A stretch of 64,000 bases of DNA from Acidobacteriota bacterium (GCA_021788095.1 JAJYLB010000010.1:1-64000), one strand, 5' to 3'. Shown: positions 19,235 through 28,407, counted from the first letter of the stretch. A program made the numbers and translations. The notes: generated by a model not told the origin, from the sequence alone.

Positions 19235-20701
19235 ATGGCCAGTCAGTTGTTCGCCAAGAAACCGCTAAACGTGATCATGCAGGAGGCCACCGCGACGCAT
19301 GAGCACTCCTTGAAGCGTTCGTTGGGACCCATCAATCTGGTGACGCTGGGCATTGGCGCGATCATCGGCACCGGCATTTTTACGCTGACCGGCGTCGCTG
19401 CCGCCCAGTTTGCCGGCCCCGCGGTCGTGCTCTCGTTCGTGGTTGCGGGCATCGGCTGCATCTTCGCCGGCCTTTGCTACGCCGAATTCGCCGCGATGAT
19501 CCCCATCTCGGGCAGCGCCTACACCTACGGCTACGCGACGATGGGCGAGCTGGTGGCTTGGATCATCGGCTGGGCGCTGGTGCTCGAGTACGCGTTCGGC
19601 GCGGCAACGGTTGCCGTTGGCTGGAGCGGGTACGTCAGCAGCCTGCTTGGCTACTTCGGCGCGAAACTGCCCTTCAATCCCACGCCCTCGATTGCCTTTT
19701 CCCTGTTCGGCCATGCCCTCTCCGCCAAGGTCGATATTTTCGCCTTTGCGGCCATCGTTATCGTCACCGCGATTCTGGTCATCGGCGTGCGGGAATCAGC
19801 GAACTTCAACAGCGGCGCGGTGATGATCAAAGTCTCCGTCGTGCTCATCTTCATCGGGCTGGCGGTTGTATACGCCTTCGGCCACCGGTCACACATGATC
19901 GCCAACTGGCATCCGTTCATTCCCAAGAATCTCGGCCAGTTTGGCCAGTTCGGGTGGTCGGGCATCATGCGCGGCGCCAGCCTGGTTTTCTTTGCCTATA
20001 TCGGGTTCGATGCCGTGTCTACCGCGGCGCAGGAGTCGCGGAATCCGCAAAAGGACATGCCCTTCGGGATCCTCGGCTCGCTGATTATCTGCACGATCCT
20101 CTACATCCTGGTGTCGGGCCTGCTCACCGGCGTGAAGAATTACACCACGCTAAACAGTCCCGATCCGGTTGCCGAGGGCGCCGCCGCCATCGGCGTGGGC
20201 TGGGGCATCGTCGCCGTGGATATTGGCGCCATCGCCGGTCTGGCTTCAGTCATGCTGGTCATGCTTCTGGGTCAGTCGCGCATCCTCTACACCATGGCGC
20301 ACGACGGCCTGCTTCCGCAATGGATCAGCAGGATTCATGGCCGCTTTCGCACGCCTTACCTCACTTCCATTGCCGTGGGATGCTTCGTCGCCTTTCTCGC
20401 GGCGTTCTTCCCCATCGTTTTTCTTGGGCTGCTTGTCAGCCTGGGCACTCTGCTTGCCTTCACGATCGTCTGCCTCGGCGTGTGGATCATGCGCGTCAAG
20501 CGTCCCGACATCCCCCGGCCCTTCCGCGCGCCCTGGGTGCCATTCGTTCCCATCGCGGGCATGGTGATTTCCCTGACCTTGATGGCAACGGGCACTTTGG
20601 CCGCGAAGATAGCCTTCGGCAGTTGGCTGGTTGTCGGGCTCGTCATTTATTTCGGCTATAGCCGCAAGCACAGCCAGTTGAGAATCCGGGCGCGCGGCTA
20701 A
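19235..20701 (+). CDS. APC-superfamily amino acid permease (CAT type)
   Basis: Inner-membrane amino acid transporter of the cationic-amino-acid-transporter-like branch. It has about twelve hydrophobic segments, the substrate-site motif GIGAIIGTGIFTLTG in helix 1, EFAAMIPISGSAYTYGYATM in helix 3, and FFAYIGFDAVSTAAQESRNP in helix 6. GGAGG lies 7 bases before ATG 19235. Substrate specificity is not readable from sequence. Confidence 0.92.
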   Translation: MASQLFAKKPLNVIMQEATATHEHSLKRSLGPINLVTLGIGAIIGTGIFTLTGVAAAQFAGPAVVLSFVVAGIGCIFAGLCYAEFAAMIPISGSAYTYGYATMGELVAWIIGWALVLEYAFGAATVAVGWSGYVSSLLGYFGAKLPFNPTPSIAFSLFGHALSAKVDIFAFAAIVIVTAILVIGVRESANFNSGAVMIKVSVVLIFIGLAVVYAFGHRSHMIANWHPFIPKNLGQFGQFGWSGIMRGASLVFFAYIGFDAVSTAAQESRNPQKDMPFGILGSLIICTILYILVSGLLTGVKNYTTLNSPDPVAEGAAAIGVGWGIVAVDIGAIAGLASVMLVMLLGQSRILYTMAHDGLLPQWISRIHGRFRTPYLTSIAVGCFVAFLAAFFPIVFLGLLVSLGTLLAFTIVCLGVWIMRVKRPDIPRPFRAPWVPFVPIAGMVISLTLMATGTLAAKIAFGSWLVVGLVIYFGYSRKHSQLRIRARG

Positions 20702-20717
20702 AATCCAGTTAAAATCG

Positions 20718-22742
20718 GTGATGGCCGGCGCTGGAAGAGCAGGCGCAGGGCACGGATACGGAATGGCGACCTGGAGGCCAAGAATCGTCCGCGCGCTCTG
20801 GCGGCGTGCGTCGTGGCTGGATCGCGTGGCCACGGCGCTCGTGGCGCTCTTCGTCGCGATTCAGGTGGCGGAAGGTTTCGGCTGGCATCCGGCGGCAGGT
20901 CCGGCGTCTCTCGCCGTGCTCCTCGTTTCCCTCCTGTTCTTCGCCGCCGCCATTTTCCTGCTGATCCGGTCGCGGCACTGGGTCGCGTCCCGCCTGCTGT
21001 GGAAGCTGCGCAACCGGCTGATCTTCGCCTACATCTTCATCGCCGCGGTGCCGGTGGTATTGCTGGTGGCCATCGGCCTGATCGTGGGCTATCTGGCGGA
21101 AGTCGAGGTCGCCGCGCACCTGCTCCACGACCACGTACGCGACCGGATGGAGCAGCTCGCGGCAGTCAGCCACGAAGCTCTGACTCTCGCGCAAGTCGTC
21201 GCCAGCCCGAAGACCAGCCTGGATTCGCTCGCGGCGTCGCCCCCGATTGAGTCGCTCCAGCGAGAGGAACGGAGCAGCCTGCCCGGACTCGTCGTGGAGT
21301 TCTTGCCTGCTACGCCCGCGACGACTGTCCCTACATCCGCGACGGGTCCAGCGCGGATCGTCGAGGAAGGCAGCCAGCTCTGGATCGAGGCGGCATCGGT
21401 GGGCGAACTGCCGGGCCCGCGCTGGGTGGAGGCGCGCGCGCGGTTTTCCGTCACTCCCTCGTTTCTCGACGGCTTATTCCCGGAGCTGGGGCCGCTGACG
21501 GTGGCGGCGCCGCTAAGTACATCTCCGTTGGAATACCCAGGCCTCTCGGTTTCGACGCGTCACCGGTTCGTTCCCCCTCCGAAAAATTGGCTCGATCTCC
21601 TCATTGTGGGCGCCACGACGTTTGGCGGCTGGCAGGTCGAGCGTCCGGGAGCCAAGCTTCGAAAGGTGCCTTTCTTGGCGACTTTCTCACTACGCGCGTC
21701 GAGTATGAGCGGACTCATCTCCGGGTCGCTGGGCGACTTCTATCAGGTGCCCACGGTCCTGCTGGCGCTGGCGGTGGGGTTGGCCCTGGTACTCTGGCTG
21801 CTGGCGTTCGTTGCCGGCATGGTGCTGACGCGCACGATCACGCAAACGGTCGCCAAGCTGGACGAGGCCACCCACCACGTCAAGGCCGGCGACTTCTCCC
21901 ACCGCATCCTCATCGAGCGCCGGGACCAGCTAGGCGCGCTGGGCGAATCGTTCAACAGCATGACCGCGTCGATCGAAGGCCTGCTCGAGGAGCAGCGGCA
22001 GCGGCAGCGCCTGGAAAACGAGCTGGCCATCGCGCGGGAAGTGCAAGCGGAGCTGTTCCCTCGCTCGCTGCCCGAGATCCCCGGACTCGAGCTGGGCGCG
22101 ATTTGCCGCGCCGCGCGCATCGTCAGCGGCGACTATTACGATTGCCTCGAGCTGGGACCGCAGCGCGTGGCCATCGCCGTGGCAGACATCAGCGGGAAGG
22201 GGATTTCGGAGGGGTTGATGATGGCCAACCTGAACGCCGCACTCCGCAGCCTGGTCGTTGCCGATGGCGGCGGCTCTTTCAACACCGCCACGCTCGCGCA
22301 CCGGCTCAATCGCCACCTGTTGCTCAACACTTCCGACGACCGGTACGCCACCTTCTTTTTCGCCGTCTACGACGCCGCCGCGCGCCGGCTCGACTACACC
22401 AACGCGGGCCATCTCCCCCCGTTTTTCATCGCTGGCGACCGCGTCGAGCGGCTCGACCGCGGCGGACCGGTGATCGGCCTGCTCGACCGCTGCAGCTACG
22501 AACAGGCTTCCATCGAAGTCGCGCCGGGAAGCCTGCTGGTGGCTTATAGCGACGGCATCACCGAGCCGGAGAACGCCTATGGAGAGGAGTTTGGCGCCGA
22601 CCGCCTGATGGCGGAAATCCTTCGCCATCGCCACGAGCGGCCCGCGGAACTCTGCAATACCCTGATCGATGTGGTGGCAAGCTGGTGCGCGCCGGCCGAG
22701 CCGTTCGACGACCAGACCGTCGTCGCGGCGCGCATGGCGTAG
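20718..22742 (+). CDS. Membrane PP2C-like phosphatase with HAMP domain (RsbU/SpoIIE type)
   Basis: Sensor-type serine phosphatase, probably acting on an anti-anti-sigma factor (family inference). Hydrophobic helices lie near residues 38-52, 63-84 and 101-126; an extracytoplasmic region of about 215 residues follows, then a helix near 345-370 and a HAMP segment (VAKLDEATHHVKAGDFSHRI). The C-terminal SpoIIE domain has RIVSGDYYDCLELGPQRV, VADISGKGISEGLMMANLNA, LDYTNAGHLPPFF and YSDGITEPENAYGEEFG, which carry the metal-binding Asp/Gly motifs. The start may be GTG 20718 or ATG 20721. No sigma-factor antagonist gene is adjacent. Confidence 0.9.
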   Translation: MMAGAGRAGAGHGYGMATWRPRIVRALWRRASWLDRVATALVALFVAIQVAEGFGWHPAAGPASLAVLLVSLLFFAAAIFLLIRSRHWVASRLLWKLRNRLIFAYIFIAAVPVVLLVAIGLIVGYLAEVEVAAHLLHDHVRDRMEQLAAVSHEALTLAQVVASPKTSLDSLAASPPIESLQREERSSLPGLVVEFLPATPATTVPTSATGPARIVEEGSQLWIEAASVGELPGPRWVEARARFSVTPSFLDGLFPELGPLTVAAPLSTSPLEYPGLSVSTRHRFVPPPKNWLDLLIVGATTFGGWQVERPGAKLRKVPFLATFSLRASSMSGLISGSLGDFYQVPTVLLALAVGLALVLWLLAFVAGMVLTRTITQTVAKLDEATHHVKAGDFSHRILIERRDQLGALGESFNSMTASIEGLLEEQRQRQRLENELAIAREVQAELFPRSLPEIPGLELGAICRAARIVSGDYYDCLELGPQRVAIAVADISGKGISEGLMMANLNAALRSLVVADGGGSFNTATLAHRLNRHLLLNTSDDRYATFFFAVYDAAARRLDYTNAGHLPPFFIAGDRVERLDRGGPVIGLLDRCSYEQASIEVAPGSLLVAYSDGITEPENAYGEEFGADRLMAEILRHRHERPAELCNTLIDVVASWCAPAEPFDDQTVVAARMA

Positions 22743-22759
22743 CAGCTATACTGGCGACC

Positions 22760-24343
22760 ATGAAAGCCCTGACTGCCGCGCGCATGCGCGAAATCGACCG
22801 GCTCACTACCGAGCGTTTCGGCGTGGCGAGCATCGACCTGATGGAAAACGCCGGTCGGGGCGTCGCCGATTACGTCGCCAGCCGCCGCGGGAATCTCTCC
22901 GATTGGCAGATCACGGTGCTCTGCGGAAAGGGAAACAACGGCGGCGATGGCTTCGTCGCCGCTCGCCACCTCGCCGCGCGCGGCGCCCTGCCTACGGTTC
23001 ACCTGTTCGCTTCGCCCGAGGAGGTCGTGGGAGACGCCGCCGCGAACCTCGATCGCTGGCGCGAGTTGGGCGCCGTGGACGTCGTGACGACGGAGCAAGC
23101 GCTGGCGCGGATTCGGCCCGAACTGCGCGCGGCGGACGTCGTGGTGGATGCCCTGCTCGGCACCGGGCTCAGCGGGCCGCCGCGTGGGCTGGTGGCGCAG
23201 GCGATCGAGGATGTGAATCGACTGGCGAAACGGGCCCAGGTCGTCGCGGTCGATATCCCCTCGGGTATGTCTTCCGATGCTTTCGAGTCGCCCGGGCCGA
23301 CGATCCGCGCCGATGCCACCATCACCTTCACCGCGCCGAAAATCGGCCAGCTCATGCCGCCCAACGCCGAGCAGGTGGGCCGCCTGCGCGTCGTGCCAAT
23401 CGGTTCCCCGCCCGAATTGTGGGAAGACGACCCTTCCCTTAAACTCCACTGGCTCGAGCCCGGCGAATTCCGCAACTTGCCCCTTCGCCGCGCGGCCAAT
23501 ACGCACAAAGGCACCTACGGCCACGCCCTGATCGTTGCCGGATCCTATGGGAAATCGGGTGCGGCGGCGATGGCGGGGATGGGCGCGCTCCGGGCGGGAG
23601 CGGGGCTCGCGACGGTGGCGACGCCGGAGCCGGCGCTGGCCCTGGTGGCGCAAGCCATGCCCGAATTGATGACCGAGCCGCTCGAGGCGACTGAGAGCGG
23701 CACCATAGCGTGGGGAGCGATCGAGTCGGGCCACTGGCAGCAACTGCTCGAAGGGAAGACCGCGGTAGCGATGGGGCCGGGACTGACCTTGCACCCCGAT
23801 ACCGTGCGGTTTGTCCGCGCGGCTCTCGCCGATTGCCCCCTGCCTCTCCTCCTCGATGCCGACGCCTTGAATGCGTTTGATGGCAGCGCGGATGCCTTGA
23901 AAAAGCGGCGTGGCGCGCTCGCGGTGACGCCCCATCCGGGCGAGATGGCTCGTTTGGTGGGCTCGAGCGCAGCCCAAGTGCAGTCGCGCCGGCTCGAAAC
24001 GGCGGTCGAAGCCGCCAAGGAATGGACGGCGTTCGTCGTGCTCAAGGGATTCCGCACTATCGTGGCCACGCCCGACGGCCGCGCCTTCGTCAATTCCACG
24101 GGCAATCCCGGCATGGCCACCGGCGGTACCGGAGACGTCTTGACGGGTATCCTCACGGGCTTGACGGCATGGTTGGGAGCGAAGAGGTGGGAGGAAGTGC
24201 TGGGCTTGGGCGTCTACCTGCACGGCCTCGCCGGAGACTTGGCCGCCGAAGAGCAAGGCGAAATCGCGCTGGTGGCTACCGACCTCGTTCGGGCGCTGCC
24301 TCGAGCTTTCTCCGAAACGCTGGAGGCCTTGCGCAATGCCTGA
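22760..24343 (+). CDS. nnr: Bifunctional NAD(P)H-hydrate epimerase/dehydratase
   Basis: Repairs hydrated NADH and NADPH. The N-terminal YjeF_N-like domain (residues about 1-215) has MREIDRLTTERFG, NAGRGVADYV, VLCGKGNNGGDGFVAARHL and VAVDIPSGMSSDAFE. The C-terminal ADP-dependent dehydratase domain has THKGTYGHALIVAGSYGKSG, AVTPHPGEMARLVG and NPGMATGGTGDVLTGILTGL. The 527-residue length fits the fused form. ATG 22760 is chosen because MKALTAARMREID matches the family start. It overlaps tsaE by 8 bases. Confidence 0.95.
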   Translation: MKALTAARMREIDRLTTERFGVASIDLMENAGRGVADYVASRRGNLSDWQITVLCGKGNNGGDGFVAARHLAARGALPTVHLFASPEEVVGDAAANLDRWRELGAVDVVTTEQALARIRPELRAADVVVDALLGTGLSGPPRGLVAQAIEDVNRLAKRAQVVAVDIPSGMSSDAFESPGPTIRADATITFTAPKIGQLMPPNAEQVGRLRVVPIGSPPELWEDDPSLKLHWLEPGEFRNLPLRRAANTHKGTYGHALIVAGSYGKSGAAAMAGMGALRAGAGLATVATPEPALALVAQAMPELMTEPLEATESGTIAWGAIESGHWQQLLEGKTAVAMGPGLTLHPDTVRFVRAALADCPLPLLLDADALNAFDGSADALKKRRGALAVTPHPGEMARLVGSSAAQVQSRRLETAVEAAKEWTAFVVLKGFRTIVATPDGRAFVNSTGNPGMATGGTGDVLTGILTGLTAWLGAKRWEEVLGLGVYLHGLAGDLAAEEQGEIALVATDLVRALPRAFSETLEALRNA

Positions 24344-24779
24344 GGACGAATGGGTGACCGCGTCGGCGGAGGAAACCATAGGGCTGGGGCGGCGGCTGGC
24401 GGCGCGCTTGCGCGCGCCCTTGCTCGTCTTCCTGACGGGCGAGTTGGGCTCGGGGAAAACGACCCTGGCCAAAGGCATTATCAGCGGGCTCGGCGCCGCG
24501 CGGGAAGAGGACGTGCTTAGCCCGACGTTCACGCTCGTGCACGTCTTCCACAATCACACCACCGTCTACCACGTCGATTTGTACAGGATTGCCAGCTTTC
24601 ACGACCTCGAAACGCTGGGGCTTGAAGACGTTTTCGAGCGGCCGGCCATCGTGGTGATCGAGTGGGCGGAGAAATTCACTTTGCGAGCCGACTGGCCGGT
24701 CGTGCGCATCCAGCTCGATCACGCCGGCGAGGAGCGGCGGCGCATCCGCCTGAACGATGCCGCCGGCGCGCTCCAGTAG
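24336..24779 (+). CDS. tsaE: tRNA threonylcarbamoyladenosine biosynthesis ATPase TsaE
   Basis: ATPase that works with TsaB/TsaD in t6A37 formation of ANN-decoding tRNAs. The 147-residue protein has Walker A LTGELGSGKTTLAKGIISGL, SPTFTLVHVF, VYHVDLYRIASFHDLETLGL and the Trp/Glu motif VVIEWAEKF. It overlaps the end of nnr, the common nnr-tsaE pairing. Confidence 0.95.
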   Translation: MPEDEWVTASAEETIGLGRRLAARLRAPLLVFLTGELGSGKTTLAKGIISGLGAAREEDVLSPTFTLVHVFHNHTTVYHVDLYRIASFHDLETLGLEDVFERPAIVVIEWAEKFTLRADWPVVRIQLDHAGEERRRIRLNDAAGALQ

Positions 24780-24811
24780 CGGCGACCCGCCACGGCGCCA
24801 GGGTGGCTCCC

Positions 24812-24836
24812 GTAGGGGCACGCTGCAGCGTGCCCC
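24812..24836. repeat. GTAGGGGC-type repeat with perfect palindrome
   Basis: GTA then GGGGCACGCTG/CAGCGTGCCCC, a perfect 22-base palindrome in the 123-base gap between tsaE and fabV. It shares the GTAGGGGC opening with the repeat at 9919. It could act as a bidirectional hairpin, but no T tract follows. Confidence 0.75.
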
Positions 24837-24902
24837 CACTGCACGGTTGATTGGACGCCGAGCATCGGTCGCTAGAACTTCGGCGAAACAGCGAGGGTTG
24901 AG

Positions 24903-26105
24903 ATGACGGTGCAGGTTGTCGAGCAGCGATCGCGTGGATTCATCTGCGTGAACGCTCACCCGGAGGGTTGCCGGCGAAATGTCGAGCGGCAAATCGCCTA
25001 CGTGCGCCGCGCGTTCGAGCGGCCGGGAAGGGGGATTCGCAGCGCCCTCGTGGTAGGCGCCACGACGGGATACGGACTGGCGTCGCGCATCGTCGCGGCA
25101 TGGGGATTCGGCGCGCAGACGCTGGGCCTCGGGCTCGAGCGGCCGCCGGAAGGCAAGCGCACGGCGACGGCGGGCTACTACAACAGCGTCGCGTGCCACG
25201 AATTCGCCAGGCGCGATGGCCTGGAAACTCACAGCCTGAATCTCGACGCCTTCTCGGACGAAGCCAAGCGGGAAGCCACCCTCCGGATTCGGCAGTCGAT
25301 GGCTCCCATCGATCTCCTCGTTTACAGCCTCGCGGCGCCCCGTCGCGTCGATCCGCGAACGGCGCTAGCTTATCAGTCCGCTCTCAAGCCGATTGGGAAG
25401 CCCTACACGAGCAAGACGATCGATCTCGATCGCGCGCGAGTGGGCGAGGTGACCATCGAGCCGGCCACGGAACAGGAAATCGCCGATACCGTCGCCGTCA
25501 TGGGCGGAGACGACTGGCAGCGGTGGATCGAAGCGCTGCTGGCCGAAGGCCTGCTCGCTCCGGGCGCACGCACCCTCGCCTATTCCTACATCGGTCCCCA
25601 AATCACCTGGCCCATCTATCGCGATGGCACGATTGGCCGGGCGAAACAGCATCTGGAGATGACGGCTCGCTCGATCGACAAGACGCTTCAGGAGCGAATC
25701 GGCGGCCGGGCGTGGGTCTCGGTGAATCAAGCGGTGGTGACGCAGGCGGCCGCGGCCATTCCCGTCGTGCCCCTCTACTTGAGTTTGTTGCTGCGCATCA
25801 CCGGCGAAAAGCAGATTCGGGAAGGGCCTGTCGAGCAGATCGCGCGCCTGCTGCGCGACTGCTTGGACGAGGGCAAGACGCCGGCCGTCGACGAGGAAGG
25901 CCGGATCCGCCTGGACGACCTCGAACTCCGTACCGACGTCCAGGACGAAGTTCAGGCCTTGTGGCCGCACATCTCGACGGAGAACTTGCGGACCGCGACC
26001 GATTTCGATCGCTTCGAGCGCGAATTCCGAAATCTGTTTGGATTCGAAGTCGAAGGCGTGGATTACACCCAGCCGGTCGAAACCGAACTCGCGCTCGGCG
26101 AATAG
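24903..26105 (+). CDS. fabV: Enoyl-[acyl-carrier-protein] reductase FabV / trans-2-enoyl-CoA reductase
   Basis: NADH-dependent reductase for the last step of fatty acid elongation, of the long SDR-like FabV family. At 400 residues it fits that family and not FabI (about 260). Motifs: GFICVNAHPEGCRRNVE, ALVVGATTGYGLASRI, YYNSVACHEFARRDG, LVYSLAAPRR, and the catalytic Y-x8-K in TWPIYRDGTIGRAKQHLE. The C-terminus has NLFGFEVEGVDY. No fabI or fabL is seen in the window. FabV enzymes are often insensitive to triclosan (family knowledge). Confidence 0.95.
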   Translation: MTVQVVEQRSRGFICVNAHPEGCRRNVERQIAYVRRAFERPGRGIRSALVVGATTGYGLASRIVAAWGFGAQTLGLGLERPPEGKRTATAGYYNSVACHEFARRDGLETHSLNLDAFSDEAKREATLRIRQSMAPIDLLVYSLAAPRRVDPRTALAYQSALKPIGKPYTSKTIDLDRARVGEVTIEPATEQEIADTVAVMGGDDWQRWIEALLAEGLLAPGARTLAYSYIGPQITWPIYRDGTIGRAKQHLEMTARSIDKTLQERIGGRAWVSVNQAVVTQAAAAIPVVPLYLSLLLRITGEKQIREGPVEQIARLLRDCLDEGKTPAVDEEGRIRLDDLELRTDVQDEVQALWPHISTENLRTATDFDRFEREFRNLFGFEVEGVDYTQPVETELALGE

Positions 26106-26123
26106 CTGGCGCCAGGCTTCTCC

Positions 26124-26411
26124 CTAGCGGGAACCGTGCGGGAGCTGCTCGAGAAACGCTTCGATGATCGGCCACAGGATGGCTGCCGCGAGCAGAAGCG
26201 CGGCGAGCCGCCGAAACCAAACCCACGGCCCGCGCGCCTCGCTTCCGGGGGCGTGCCGGTAGCAGAAACCGTCTTCGAGCGCCGGCCGCTCGCAGCGTCG
26301 GCCGCGGGGATCGAGGTGGAGGCAAGGGCCGTGCAGCCAAGCGGAAGGCTGCGGCTGAGCTTCCGGTTCCTGCGGCTCGATGGCGGCGCGGTATCCGTGA
26401 AGAGGGCTCAT
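26124..26411 (-). CDS. Small Cys-containing membrane protein, unknown
   Basis: A 95-residue protein. Residues about 30-55 read CLHLDPRGRRCERPALED then GFCYRHAP, a C-x10-C-x10-C-x2-H arrangement that could bind a metal. It is followed by one transmembrane helix (FRRLAALLLAAAILWPIIEAFL) and a short tail. ATG 26411 has GAGGAG upstream. Convergent with fabV. No function is assigned; the ordered motif plus helix suggests a real gene. Confidence 0.6.
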   Translation of the reverse strand: MSPLHGYRAAIEPQEPEAQPQPSAWLHGPCLHLDPRGRRCERPALEDGFCYRHAPGSEARGPWVWFRRLAALLLAAAILWPIIEAFLEQLPHGSR

Positions 26412-26466
26412 CGCTCCTCGGCGATTGTGCCCGATCGGGCGGCATTCTTCCAGGCGTGGGCGCTCG

Positions 26467-26496
26467 CTGACACCTGCTCGGCAGTTTCGTTATACT
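26467..26496 (+). promoter_or_regulatory. Sigma-70-type promoter of tRNA-Cys
   Basis: CTGACA (26467-26472) and TATACT (26491-26496) are 18 bases apart, and the -10 element lies 12 bases before the tRNA 5' end. This is the clearest promoter-like pair I found in the window. Confidence 0.6.
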
Positions 26497-26508
26497 GGCA
26501 ATCCCCGG

Positions 26509-26585
26509 GGCGCGGTACCCAAGAGGCCAAAGGGGGAGGTCTGCAAAACCTCTAATCGTGGGTTCGACTCCCACCCGCGCCTCCA
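26509..26585 (+). tRNA. tRNA-Cys (GCA)
   Basis: Acceptor arms GGCGCGG/CCGCGCC (26509-26515 and 26575-26581), discriminator T, and genomically encoded CCA (26583-26585). The anticodon stem is GAGGT/ACCTC with loop CTGCAAA, anticodon GCA. The T arm is GTGGG/CCCAC with TTCGACT. The cloverleaf is complete. Reverse-strand frames over this gene give spurious proteins and are not coding. Confidence 0.96.
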
Positions 26586-26588
26586 GCC
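26541..26588 (+). repeat. Direct repeat copy 1: 3' half of tRNA-Cys (att-like)
   Basis: From the anticodon loop through CCAGCC, 48 bases align without gaps to 30093-30140 at 40 of 48 positions by my count. This is the intact copy within the functional tRNA and would be the original attachment site if an element integrated here. Confidence 0.6.
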
Positions 26589-27115
26589 TTCCACTCCTGC
26601 ATGGTGCAGAAGCCCCTGGGCTTTTGCTTTCCAGGGTGTAGGGAACACAGGCTGAAGAATCTGTGTGGCAACTGGCATTTCCACAGCTTGTATTTTTCAT
26701 AGATTCGCGCAAGTCGTTTGCGGACAACGCACGAAATTTGCGCCAGGGCTGTGGAATTCGCACTTCTTCGCGTTGCCACACAGATTCCGAAGCCGGTGCT
26801 ACTTGGTTGTGGCCCAAAGCCCGCGCCGTGTTCACTCTGGCCATGCGGTCTTTGTCTCTTGCCGGTAATCTCTTGAATGCTTTTCCTTGCGAGCAGGGTT
26901 CCTCAGCACCAGCGACCGCCGGCTCAGCATCGCTGCTCCAAATAGCTGTGCTGACCGAATCCTCGCACCCGTGCGAGGGAGCGGGTTTGCATCCCCTTCC
27001 CGCGTTCTCCCCCCAACGCGGGTGTAAAACTGGATCGCGAATCCGTTGTCTTAAGGAAAGGAGGAGCGTAGGATGCACGGGGCAGGAGTGCCAATCGAAA
27101 AGTGAGGCCTGAACC
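26586..27115. other. Gene-free region after tRNA-Cys
   Basis: About 530 bases without a recognisable gene. It contains the hairpin at 26657-26787, a weak stem CCCTGG/CCAGGG at 26614-26636, and an AAGGAAAGGAGGAG-rich segment near 27060 before the lactate oxidase gene. Translations on both strands show no integrase or other family. Confidence 0.5.
26657..26787. repeat. Long inverted-repeat element, about 131 bases
   Basis: Outer arms are a perfect 16-base inverted repeat: GAATCTGTGTGGCAAC (26657-26672) and GTTGCCACACAGATTC (26772-26787). Inside are further inverse pieces, TTCCACAGC near 26679 and GCTGTGGAA near 26748, and a looser GCGCAA/TTGCGC pair. The nested symmetry suggests a folded RNA or a MITE-like insertion rather than chance. 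Confidence 0.65.
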
Positions 27116-28297
27116 GTGAGCGTTAAGGCACCGACGCTTCTCCCGCACGCCGTCAATATCAACGACCTGCGCCGGCTGGCGCAAAGGCGGCTTCCCAAAG
27201 CGGTCTTCGACTATCTCGACGGCGGCGCCGACGACGAAATCACGCTGCGCGAAAACTGCCGCGTCTTTGACGAACTCCGATTCCGTCCGCGGCAGGCCGT
27301 GGCGACGCCGGAGTGCCAACTCGGAACTTCGGTGTTGGGTTTCGATTTGTCGCTACCGCTAATGCTCGCTCCGGTGGGATACAGCCGCCTGATGCACCCC
27401 ACCGGCGAAGTTGCCGCCGCCCGGGCGGCGGGCAAAGCAGGTATCGGCTACGTTCTCTCCACCCTGTCGGGCCATAAGCTGGAAAACGTTCGAGCCGCGA
27501 CAAAAGGCGCGGCCTGGTACCAGCTTTATCTGGTGGGCGGGCGCGAAACGGCCGAGCTGGTCATCGACCGGGCCCACCAGGCGGGTTTCGACGCCCTGGT
27601 TCTGACGGTGGATACCGCCGTATCCGGAATGCGCGAGCGCGATGTGCGTAACGGAGTCACCGAGCTGCTGGGCAGCTCGCTCCCGGCCAAGCTTCCTTAT
27701 CTTCCCGACCTGCTGGCTCACCCGCGTTGGTTGTGGGGCTTCCTGGCGGATGGCGGCTTGCCGAAATTGGAGAACGTCGTGATTCCGGGCAGAGGGCCCA
27801 TGGAACTCATCGACGTGGCCGCGGCTTTGTCGCGTTCCGTGGTGAGGTGGGAAGACCTGGGCTGGATCCGCCAAGCATGGTCAGGCCCCATCGTCATCAA
27901 AGGCGTCCTGACGGGCGATGACGCCCGACGCGCCGTCGATGCCGGCGCCGTCGCGGTGGTGGTATCCAATCACGGTGGACGGCAGTTGGATGGCGTGCCG
28001 GCTACGCTGCGCGCGCTGCCGGAGGTGGCGGCTGCGGTTGCCGGGCGAGCGGAGGTCTTGATGGACGGCGGCATCCGCCGGGGCAGCGACGTGGTCAAGG
28101 CCCTTTGCCTTGGCGCTCGAGCCGTTCTCGCCGGTCGCGCTTACGCCTACGGACTTGGCGCCGCCGGAGAGGCCGGCGTCACTCGCGCGGTGGAAATTCT
28201 GCGCGAAGGCGTGGAACGCACGCTGAAGCTGCTCGGCTGCCCTTCCGTCGGGAAATTGGACCCCTCCTACGTTGAACTGCCCGTCGCATGGAGGTGA
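27116..28297 (+). CDS. FMN-dependent alpha-hydroxy acid dehydrogenase (L-lactate dehydrogenase type)
   Basis: Flavin enzyme oxidising L-lactate or a similar 2-hydroxy acid to the oxo acid. Motifs: FDYLDGGADDEITLREN, LMLAPVGYSRLMHPTGE, YQLYLVGGRETAELVIDRA, GPIVIKGVLTGDDARRAVDA, and the active-site/FMN segment VVVSNHGGRQLDGVPATL, then EVLMDGGIRRGSDVVKAL. The 393 residues fit LldD-type enzymes. The start is GTG 27116 with GAGG eight bases upstream. The lactate permease follows 110 bases downstream, supporting L-lactate as substrate. It lacks the cytochrome b2 heme domain. Confidence 0.9.
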   Translation: MSVKAPTLLPHAVNINDLRRLAQRRLPKAVFDYLDGGADDEITLRENCRVFDELRFRPRQAVATPECQLGTSVLGFDLSLPLMLAPVGYSRLMHPTGEVAAARAAGKAGIGYVLSTLSGHKLENVRAATKGAAWYQLYLVGGRETAELVIDRAHQAGFDALVLTVDTAVSGMRERDVRNGVTELLGSSLPAKLPYLPDLLAHPRWLWGFLADGGLPKLENVVIPGRGPMELIDVAAALSRSVVRWEDLGWIRQAWSGPIVIKGVLTGDDARRAVDAGAVAVVVSNHGGRQLDGVPATLRALPEVAAAVAGRAEVLMDGGIRRGSDVVKALCLGARAVLAGRAYAYGLGAAGEAGVTRAVEILREGVERTLKLLGCPSVGKLDPSYVELPVAWR

Positions 28298-28407
28298 GGC
28301 CGCCGCGCCGAACGAGACCGCAATCGAAGCGGCTCGAAGGATCTTTCTCGCGCGAAGTCCAGGGTGGGAGCGCTCGCCCGGGTTGATCGAGCCGGAAGGA
28401 AGGCGCG

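Noticed and set aside
26614..26636. Intrinsic terminator after tRNA-Cys
   Set aside because: The CCCTGG/CCAGGG stem has a 11-base loop and no following T run.
26490..26684. Minus-strand frame with RVGVEPTIRGFADLPLWPLG
   Set aside because: This is the reverse translation of tRNA-Cys, a known source of spurious protein annotations.
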